Source of the DNA: Chromatiales bacterium
GTDB taxonomy: Bacteria; Pseudomonadota; Gammaproteobacteria; UBA6429; Thiohalophilaceae
Direction: 5' to 3'
DNA: 5,324 nt
Assembly: GCA_027057985.1 (NCBI GenBank)
Contig: JALUTJ010000189.1
Coordinates: 1 to 5,324 of the forward strand
Shown here: positions 1 to 5,324 of the stretch, piece by piece
Position numbering within the stretch: position 1 is the stretch's first letter
How the letters are laid out: each line of letters starts with the position of its first letter
The notes under the pieces: model-generated
Seen by the model: the letters and a program-made list of their open reading frames with translations, nothing else
Databases searched by the model: none
What the model was told of the DNA's origin: nothing
Made by a program: the position numbers and the translations under genes

Positions 1-60
1 ATTCTAACCAATTTAACAATTCTGTAGTATTTGCCTGATGATCCGGCCGGTTTTATACAT

Positions 61-95
61 TCATCCACAGAGTTATCCACAGCTTCTGTGGATAA
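61..95. promoter_or_regulatory. Cluster of three DnaA boxes (possible origin element)
   Basis: A perfect consensus DnaA box TTATCCACA lies at 73-81 on the + strand. Its exact reverse complement TGTGGATAA lies at 87-95. With one flanking base each they form a perfect 10-bp inverted repeat (73-82 and 86-95) around a 3-base centre. A third copy with one mismatch, TCATCCACA, lies at 61-69 as a direct repeat 12 bases upstream. DnaA is known to bind such 9-mers at replication origins and at promoters it regulates. The sequence shows the boxes directly; whether the site is part of oriC or a control element for priA is inference. The hairpin is not followed by a T-run on either strand, so it is not a terminator. 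Confidence 0.75.
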
Positions 96-120
96 GTAAC
101 AAATTGCAGTGCTGACAGGA

Positions 121-216
121 ACTTAACAGATTTTAGTTAGAAAATTATTGAGCTATCAACGCTAACTACATGGTTTTACACCCTTAAAAATATGACACAA
201 AAAGTACCTTTTTTAA
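121..216. other. A+T-rich non-coding stretch between DnaA boxes and priA
   Basis: By hand count this stretch is about 73% A+T, clearly richer than the flanking genes. It contains runs such as TTTTAGTTAGAAAATTATTG at 131-150. It could be a DNA-unwinding element belonging to the DnaA-box cluster, or simply the A+T-rich promoter and leader of priA. A CTGACA element at 112-117 resembles a sigma-70 -35 box, but no good -10 box sits at the right distance, so I do not call a promoter. Confidence 0.35.
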
Positions 217-232
217 CCCGGATTCTGGCCTC

Positions 233-2431
233 GTGAAACGCTATTTTCGTATCGCCATTCCGGTGCCATTACGGCGCGAATTTGACTACCTGCCTCCACC
301 TGATTTACAGGGAAATCCGCCCCTGCCCGGTGTGCGGATCAGGGTGCCTTTTGGCCGCCAGACGCTCATTGGCATCCTGCTCGAAGTGGTCGAGGAAACC
401 GAGGTTGCGAAAAACAGGATCAGGCCGGTAATCGAGGTACTGGATCAGCAGCCGCTATTCGATAGTGAAATGCTGCAACTGCTGCGCTGGTGTAGCCAGT
501 ATTATCATCACCCGGTGGGCGAAGTGCTACAGAATGCCCTGCCGGTGCGACTGCGCCAGGGTGCCGCTACGACCTTGAAGGCCATTACCCGCTGGCAACT
601 GACCGATACTGGCAAGGTGCTCGAACCCGAAAGCCTCAAACGTGCCAGCCGGCAAATGGCCCTGCTCACCGATTTGCAGCAATCTCGTCATGGCCTGTTT
701 GAAAGTGAGCTGTCGGATAAACATATTAACTGGCGTCCGGTAATGAAACGCCTGCAGGAAAAAGACTGGGTCAGGGCGGTGAAAGAAAATGCTTTGCCCC
801 AGGGACAGGGCAAATCCGCCGACCATGAACTTAACCCGGCACAGCAGGCTGCCATCAAAACGGTTAAGGCACAGTCAACGGGCTTTGCCAGTTTTATGCT
901 CGAGGGCATTACCGGCAGTGGTAAAACCGAGGTTTACCTGCAACTGATCCAGCATTGCATCGATAGCGGCAAGCAGGCACTGGTGCTGGTACCGGAGATT
1001 GGCCTGACACCGCAATTGATGGCTCGCTTTCAGTCGCGGCTCGACGGCCGTATTGCAATTATGCACTCGGGACTAAACGACGAGGAACGTCTGCAGGCCT
1101 GGCTGCATACCCGCGAAGGCAGTGCCGATGTGATCATTGGCACCCGCTCCGCCATCTTCAGCCCGCTATTGCGACCCGGCATGATCATCGTAGACGAAGA
1201 ACATGATCTTTCTTTCAAACAGCAGGAAGGTTTTCGTTACTCGGCGCGTGATCTTGCGGTCAAACGCGCCCGCGATCTGAATATCCCGGTGCTGCTGGGT
1301 TCGGCCACGCCTTCACTGGAAACCTTATATAATGCACAACAGGGACGTTACCAGGTACTTCGTCTGCCCGAGCGCGCCGGTGGCGCCAGTCTGCCCGAAA
1401 TCGAGCTGCTGGATGTGCGCAGCCAGAAAATGCCACATGGACTTTCGGCCCGGCTTTTACAGCGCATCCGTGAACACCTTGAAAACGGCTCTCAGGTATT
1501 ACTGTTTTTAAACCGCCGCGGATATGCACCGGTATTGATGTGCCATGAATGTGGCTGGCATGCCCTTTGTCCCCGCTGCGATGCGCACATGACCCTGCAC
1601 CACCATAATACCCGCCTGCAGTGCCATCACTGCGGTAGTGAACAGCCCACTCCTTCGCTGTGCCCAAAATGTGAAGCACCGGATCTATTACAGATGGGGT
1701 TTGGTACCGAGCGCATCGAAGAAGCGCTGAATGAACAGTTTGCCAACTACCCGGTGCTACGCATCGACCGCGACAGTACCCGGCGCAAGGGTTCACTGCA
1801 GCGCATGCTGAACGAGATCAATACCGGTAAACCCCAAATCCTCATCGGCACGCAGATGCTGGCCAAGGGACACCACTTTGCCAATGTTACCCTGGTGGCC
1901 ATGCTCAATGCCGACCACGGCCTCTACAGTGCCGACTTCCGTGCCTCGGAACGCATGGGGCAGTTGCTGTTACAGGTTGCCGGTCGCGCCGGGCGCGAGG
2001 AGAAAAAAGGTCATGTACTGGTGCAAACCCATCACCCGGATCACCCTCTTTTCAAACCATTACAGGCCCATGATTACCCGGCCTTTGCCCGTACCCTGCT
2101 CGAAGAACGCCAGCAGACCGAATTGCCCCCCTTCACTCATCTCGCCCTGCTACGTGCCGAGGCGATTGATGATGCCCTGCCGGGCCAGTTCCTGGAACAG
2201 GCCCGTACCCTGCTGCAGCAGGTGAACCACCACGATGTCCTGCTAATGGGGCCTTTCCCGGCACTGATGGAACGTCGCGCCGGGCGCAGCCGGGCACAGC
2301 TGTTAATCCAGGCAACGCAACGCGGCCAGCTGCAGACGCTGCTTGGCGCCGCTATTCCACTGATTGAAAACCATAAACTCAGCAGCAAGGTGCGCTGGTC
2401 CATCGATATTGATCCACTCGATATGATGTAG
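233..2431 (+). CDS. priA: Primosomal protein N' (replication restart helicase PriA)
   Basis: PriA is a superfamily 2, 3'-to-5' DNA helicase that recognises abandoned replication forks and D-loops and starts reloading of the DnaB replicative helicase through PriB/PriC/DnaT. The 732-residue product equals the E. coli length. The N-terminal 3'-DNA-end binding domain (about 1-105) includes the conserved IPVPL...FDYL opening; a winged-helix region follows. The helicase core shows a Q-motif-like NPAQQ (201-205), Walker A GITGSGKT (225-232), VPEIGLTPQ (253-261), IIGTRSA (301-307), the DEEH box (321-324), GSATPSLET (356-364), LIGTQMLAKGHHF (537-549) and QVAGRAGR (581-588). Eight zinc-binding cysteines are all present: 437, 440, 446, 449, 464, 467, 477, 480. 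The start is GTG at 233: the upstream in-frame stretch back to the stop at 185 has no other start codon. No clear Shine-Dalgarno sequence precedes it. The stop is TAG. The gene looks intact. Confidence 0.97.
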   Translation: MKRYFRIAIPVPLRREFDYLPPPDLQGNPPLPGVRIRVPFGRQTLIGILLEVVEETEVAKNRIRPVIEVLDQQPLFDSEMLQLLRWCSQYYHHPVGEVLQNALPVRLRQGAATTLKAITRWQLTDTGKVLEPESLKRASRQMALLTDLQQSRHGLFESELSDKHINWRPVMKRLQEKDWVRAVKENALPQGQGKSADHELNPAQQAAIKTVKAQSTGFASFMLEGITGSGKTEVYLQLIQHCIDSGKQALVLVPEIGLTPQLMARFQSRLDGRIAIMHSGLNDEERLQAWLHTREGSADVIIGTRSAIFSPLLRPGMIIVDEEHDLSFKQQEGFRYSARDLAVKRARDLNIPVLLGSATPSLETLYNAQQGRYQVLRLPERAGGASLPEIELLDVRSQKMPHGLSARLLQRIREHLENGSQVLLFLNRRGYAPVLMCHECGWHALCPRCDAHMTLHHHNTRLQCHHCGSEQPTPSLCPKCEAPDLLQMGFGTERIEEALNEQFANYPVLRIDRDSTRRKGSLQRMLNEINTGKPQILIGTQMLAKGHHFANVTLVAMLNADHGLYSADFRASERMGQLLLQVAGRAGREEKKGHVLVQTHHPDHPLFKPLQAHDYPAFARTLLEERQQTELPPFTHLALLRAEAIDDALPGQFLEQARTLLQQVNHHDVLLMGPFPALMERRAGRSRAQLLIQATQRGQLQTLLGAAIPLIENHKLSSKVRWSIDIDPLDMM

Positions 2432-2512
2432 GCCTTTTAAAATAACCCGTCATGCTTGCAATCTTTTCTCGAACTTCATAACCTCGTAACTTCATTTCAT
2501 TTAAGGACGAAT

Positions 2513-2518
2513 AAGGGG
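2513..2518 (+). promoter_or_regulatory. Ribosome binding site of the SPFH gene
   Basis: AAGGGG lies 9 bases before the ATG at 2528. This decides the start of the SPFH gene: an in-frame TTG at 2456 would add 24 residues, but it has no ribosome binding site and would put a polar stretch ahead of the hydrophobic N-terminus. A weaker AAGGA at 2503-2507 lies too far from the ATG. Confidence 0.7.
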
Positions 2519-2527
2519 TTAATAATA

Positions 2528-4219
2528 ATGATTCTTGGACTACTTTCACTGGCCATGCTGGCATGGGCCGCTTACCTGATTAAAAAACCCATCAAGAAAG
2601 GCAATGGGGATGAACAAAGCTCGCTGGTTGTCACCCGCATCGTACAGCTTATCCTGGTAACCGTCGGGCTGTTCCTGCTCGGTTCACGCTCTTTCGTGAT
2701 TATCGGTGCCAACGAAGTCGGCCACCTGGAGCGGGTGTACCTGGCTCCCAACCTGCCACCCGGCCGGATTATTGCACCCGATGGTGAAAAAGGCCCGCAG
2801 GCTGAAATCATCGGCCCCGGTTTTCACTTTATGCCTTTCGTTCGCATTCTCAACGAGGTACGTACCGATGTGCCGGTGGTAGAGATTCCGGAAGGGACTT
2901 ACGGCATTCTCAGTGCCAAAGATGGCCTGCCACTGCGTCCCGGCCAGTTTATTGCCGATGCCTGGCCGGAAAATGAGTTCCAGAAAATGCTGGATGCAAA
3001 ATATTTTCTGACCGAGGGTAAGGGGCAGAAGGGGCCGCAACTGACCGTACTGCGCCCGGGTAAATACCGTCTCAACCGTTACCTGTTCGATGTTAAAACC
3101 GCACGCGCACTGGATGTGCCCACCGGTAATGTCGCCGTGATTCGCTCTAACGTGCAGACCCGCAAGGACTGCCCGACCGCGCTCAATAAAAGCGGCAAGG
3201 AAGGTGCCAAGGTTGCCACGCCCATTGTGCCGAAGGGCTGTATTGGTGTCTGGAACGAGCCACTGCCACCGGGGCGCTATTACCTGAATAACCGCGCCTA
3301 TGTCGCCACCATTATCCCGACCCGGCTGCAGACCTGGACCTACAAGGGCGGTTATACCCGCCGCCAGATCGATCTGCGCGTGGATGACAATGGCAAGATC
3401 AAGCAAAAGGAAACCTCACAGAAAATTCCGGTACCAAAGAATGCCGCTTCCTCGGCCATCCTGGTTCGGGTTGAAGGCTGGACCGTGCCGGTTGAAATGC
3501 GCGTGGTGGTTCAGGTGCACCCTGAAAACGCCCCCATCGTGGTCGCTACCATCGGTAACCTGCAAAAGGTCGAAGACAATATCATCACCCCGGCCATTCG
3601 CGACATTCTGCGCACCATCGGTGGGGTCAAGGAACGCCGCGCACTGGACTTTATGCTCAAGCGTGACGAGATCGTGAACCTGCTGGAAAAAGCCATTATT
3701 CCGGAAGGCCTCAAAGCCGGGGTCAGTATCCAGGAAGTGCGCATGGGTGAACCCGCAATTCCACCGGAACTGCTGGTCGCTACTCTGCGTGAGCAGCTTG
3801 CCACCCAGCTCAAGGCAACCTATACCAAGGAACAACAGGCACAACGCCAGCGTATCGCGGTAGAACGTGAACGTGCCACCGCCGATCAGCAGGGGCAACT
3901 GGTCAAGGCCGAGATTGCCAAGCAGGCAGCGAAGCACCGCAAGCGCCAGTTGCAACTCGAAGGTGAGGGTGAAAAACTCAAGCTGATTGAGATTGCCAAA
4001 GGTCAACAGGCCCAGGCCAATGTACTGGGCAAGGAACGTGCGATGCAGTTACAGGCCCTGGAAAAAACCCTGGAAGCCGCGGTAAAGAATCCTGATATCG
4101 TCAAGATTCCAACCGTACTGGTCAATGGTACCGGTGTCGGCTATGAAGGTGCGGCTGCAGTACTCGGGGCTTCGAACCTGCTGGAAACACTAAAAGGTTT
4201 AAAAGCATCAAAGAAATAA
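2528..4219 (+). CDS. Membrane-anchored SPFH/band-7 domain protein with extended beta-rich region
   Basis: This 563-residue protein belongs by its motifs to the SPFH (stomatin, prohibitin, flotillin, HflK/C) superfamily, whose members oligomerise on membranes into ring or vault-like cages and organise lipid domains or proteases. Two hydrophobic segments (about 2-18 and 38-58) are joined by a lysine-rich linker, suggesting a hairpin anchor. Residues 64-125 look like an SPFH opening, with GPGFHFMPFV at 96-105. Residues about 125-305 are an unusually long beta-rich region with recurring PG turns (77-80, 137-140, 176-179, 247-250). The band-7 core follows (about 310-415, with the segment VEGWTVPVEMRVVVQVHPEN). 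Then comes a long Ala/Gln/Lys/Glu-rich helix likely to form a coiled coil (about 415-520) and a tail with NPDIVKIPTVLVNG (521-534), typical of the superfamily. Cysteines are at 215 and 238. The gene follows priA by 96 bases with no terminator between. The exact subfamily and function are unknown to me; it is longer than HflK, HflC or QmcA. Confidence 0.85.
   Translation: MILGLLSLAMLAWAAYLIKKPIKKGNGDEQSSLVVTRIVQLILVTVGLFLLGSRSFVIIGANEVGHLERVYLAPNLPPGRIIAPDGEKGPQAEIIGPGFHFMPFVRILNEVRTDVPVVEIPEGTYGILSAKDGLPLRPGQFIADAWPENEFQKMLDAKYFLTEGKGQKGPQLTVLRPGKYRLNRYLFDVKTARALDVPTGNVAVIRSNVQTRKDCPTALNKSGKEGAKVATPIVPKGCIGVWNEPLPPGRYYLNNRAYVATIIPTRLQTWTYKGGYTRRQIDLRVDDNGKIKQKETSQKIPVPKNAASSAILVRVEGWTVPVEMRVVVQVHPENAPIVVATIGNLQKVEDNIITPAIRDILRTIGGVKERRALDFMLKRDEIVNLLEKAIIPEGLKAGVSIQEVRMGEPAIPPELLVATLREQLATQLKATYTKEQQAQRQRIAVERERATADQQGQLVKAEIAKQAAKHRKRQLQLEGEGEKLKLIEIAKGQQAQANVLGKERAMQLQALEKTLEAAVKNPDIVKIPTVLVNGTGVGYEGAAAVLGASNLLETLKGLKASKK
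2783..3127 (+). repeat. Diverged internal protein repeat in the SPFH gene
   Basis: Two segments of the encoded protein match. GEKGPQ (residues 86-91) and GQKGPQ (166-171) lie exactly 80 residues apart, and each is followed at the same distance by a PG turn (97-98 and 177-178). Both then run through a similar stretch (NEVRTDVP and DVKTARALDVP) to a P-x-G (121-123 and 198-200). Codons for the shared residues differ (GGT GAA AAA GGC against GGG CAG AAG GGG), so this is an old duplication or a structural repeat, not a recent DNA repeat. A looser third unit around LPPGRYYLN (246-254) may belong to the series. Confidence 0.5.
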
Positions 4220-4261
4220 GATCAAAAATAAACTACAGTAACACCATAAAATAAAAAACTG

Positions 4262-4303
4262 CCAGCAAACCCGGTCCTCCCCCCGCCGGGTTTGCTGGTT
4301 TTT
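4262..4303 (+). terminator. Rho-independent terminator after the SPFH gene
   Basis: A perfect 13-bp inverted repeat (CCAGCAAACCCGG at 4262-4274 and CCGGGTTTGCTGG at 4286-4298) encloses an 11-base C-rich loop. It is followed by TTTTT at 4299-4303 and preceded by AAAAAA at 4253-4258, so it could act on both strands. It sits 42 bases after the SPFH stop codon and should end the priA-SPFH transcript. Its T-tract ends only 9 bases before the ribosome binding site of the next gene. Confidence 0.92.
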
Positions 4304-4312
4304 CTCATCCTC

Positions 4313-4318
4313 AGGGAG
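4313..4318 (+). promoter_or_regulatory. Ribosome binding site of the third gene
   Basis: AGGGAG lies 8 bases upstream of the GTG at 4327, an ideal spacing, and supports GTG as the start of the third gene. GGGAG (4314-4318) is complementary to CTCCC (4277-4281) in the loop of the terminator just upstream. Confidence 0.75.
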
Positions 4319-4326
4319 TTTTTGCT

Positions 4327-5324
4327 GTGCCAAGACTGACTCGAAATATTCTTATCGCTGTGACACTGGTTATACTTGCCCTGGTGGCGGGGATAAACGG
4401 CTATATCCATCACCAGGTTAAAACCAATATTGATAACGGTCTCGATGCCATTCAGCCACTGATGCAGGTGCGCTACAGCAGTCTCTCTACCTCGCTCATC
4501 ACCGGCGAGATTCAGCTCGATAATGTCCGTATCCAGTCCGCAGTACTACCTGATGCAGTACGACTGGGTAATATCACCATCGAAACACCGGGCTTTTTCT
4601 ATATGCTCAATGCCAGCAGTAATATCAACAAGGGTGTCATGCCAAAGCATTTTGGTTTTCGTATCGATGACTTTTACTTTGACCTCAATAGTGAAAATGC
4701 CAAACTGCTTGATCGCATGGTAGAACGCCTGCAACCACTCTATGCCCGTGGTCGCACCCTCTGTGGGGGTAAGGCCATTTTCGGGCCGGCGGATTACCGC
4801 AATATGGGTTACAAGGTTTTCCATACTCAACTGCGCATGGCCTATCGTTATGACTCTGCCAAAAAAGCGCTCACCCTCGGGTTTGATACCAATATCAAGC
4901 GGGCAGGACAGCTCAGCGCCACGGCCGTGATCAAAAACCTCGGTAGCATGGAAACCGCCAATATGATGCAGGAGGGCATGCCAAAACTGGCCAGTGCCAG
5001 CCTGAGCTATAAAGACCAGGGCTATACGCAACAAATGGTGAAGTATTGCAGCGAACTTGGAAATATGAAAAAGCAGCTGTTTGTCGATACCGAGATCAAT
5101 CAACCGGATGATTACTTCTTCCGCCTCTGGGGGTTTGCTCCAGGCACTGGCCTACGTGATGCCTACAAGGACTTCCTTATCAAGTCGGATTCTATTATCC
5201 TCAATATCAACCCGGCCGATGACTTTAACCCGATGATGGCCGGGCACATGAGCCAGGAGGAACTGTTCAACAAGCTCAATGTCTCGTTGCTGGTGAATGA
5301 TGTTGCCGTGGAAGATCTGAATCT
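4327..5324 (+). CDS. Membrane-anchored envelope protein of unknown family, 3' end beyond the window
   Basis: An open frame of 332 codons starts at GTG 4327, runs to the window end without a stop, and has a strong ribosome binding site. The protein begins with a short basic head (MPRLTRN) and one hydrophobic segment (about 8-25), which predicts an uncleaved signal anchor or signal peptide with the remainder in the periplasm. The next part (about 48-90) alternates polar and hydrophobic residues, with SLITGEIQLDNVRI and GNITIETPGF. This recalls the beta-strand entry of AsmA-like or YdgA (DUF945)-like envelope proteins, but the match is by impression only. Residues 222-300 have a helix-rich pattern (SYKDQGYTQQMV, then LRDAYKDFL) before another beta segment. 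Only two cysteines are visible, 146 and 241, which could form a disulfide. The product is not recognised; the membrane anchor is well supported and the family is not. Confidence 0.8.
   Translation, partial: MPRLTRNILIAVTLVILALVAGINGYIHHQVKTNIDNGLDAIQPLMQVRYSSLSTSLITGEIQLDNVRIQSAVLPDAVRLGNITIETPGFFYMLNASSNINKGVMPKHFGFRIDDFYFDLNSENAKLLDRMVERLQPLYARGRTLCGGKAIFGPADYRNMGYKVFHTQLRMAYRYDSAKKALTLGFDTNIKRAGQLSATAVIKNLGSMETANMMQEGMPKLASASLSYKDQGYTQQMVKYCSELGNMKKQLFVDTEINQPDDYFFRLWGFAPGTGLRDAYKDFLIKSDSIILNINPADDFNPMMAGHMSQEELFNKLNVSLLVNDVAVEDLN

Noticed and set aside
43..54. CCGGCCGG palindrome followed by TTTT, resembling a terminator of an upstream gene
   Set aside because: The palindrome is only 8 bases with no loop, so it cannot form a stable hairpin.
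1260..1796. 178-codon open frame on the - strand inside priA
   Set aside because: It lies opposite the conserved helicase and zinc-binding motifs of priA and is a shadow frame.
2456..2482. Possible promoter with TTGCAA (2456-2461) and CATAAC (2477-2482)
   Set aside because: The spacer is 15 bases and the -10 match is weak; not better than chance in A+T-rich DNA.
2456..2527. N-terminal extension of the SPFH protein from a TTG start at 2456
   Set aside because: There is no ribosome binding site before the TTG, while ATG 2528 has AAGGGG at good spacing and begins with the membrane segment.
2520..2531. Four consecutive stop codons (TAA TAA TAA TGA) in one frame just before and over the SPFH start
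   Set aside because: No upstream gene is read in that frame, so it has no evident role beyond an A+T-rich leader.
2684..3406. 240-codon open frame on the - strand inside the SPFH gene
   Set aside because: It is antisense to a well-supported gene, shows no recognisable motifs, and arises from codon bias in the + strand gene.
4546..5103. 185-codon open frame on the - strand opposite the third gene
   Set aside because: The + strand frame has a good ribosome binding site, a membrane anchor and stays open for 332 codons; the antisense frame has none of these.

Overview
The window looks like a piece of a gammaproteobacterial chromosome. The basis is a full-length PriA helicase that aligns by eye with the Escherichia coli protein at nearly every motif and has the same length (732 residues), together with moderately GC-rich coding sequence. 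I cannot name the genus. All genes I can support are on the + strand: priA (233-2431), a membrane-anchored SPFH/band-7 protein (2528-4219), and the 5' part of an envelope protein of unknown family that runs off the window (from 4327).

Layout. Positions 1-232 are non-coding. They hold a tight cluster of DnaA boxes (61-95): two perfect TTATCCACA boxes in inverted orientation plus one near-perfect direct copy. An A+T-rich stretch follows (121-216, about 73% A+T by hand count) and leads into priA, which starts at GTG. This could be the edge of a replication origin or a DnaA-controlled promoter region for priA. A gap of 96 bases with no terminator separates priA from the SPFH gene, so read-through or co-transcription is possible. 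The SPFH gene ends before a strong hairpin with T-tract (4262-4303). The third gene begins only 23 bases after that T-tract, with its own good Shine-Dalgarno sequence and a GTG start.

How the genes fit together. PriA restarts collapsed replication forks, which fits with nearby DnaA boxes. The SPFH protein has two N-terminal membrane segments, an extended beta-rich region with an internal repeat of about 80 residues, a band-7 domain and a long charged helix, a layout reminiscent of the vault-like cages formed by SPFH proteins. The third protein has an N-terminal membrane anchor and a probable periplasmic beta-rich body. I see no evidence of a mobile element, CRISPR array, tRNA or rRNA. The most notable points are the DnaA-box cluster next to priA, the repeat architecture of the SPFH protein, and the terminator loop that is complementary to the downstream ribosome binding site.
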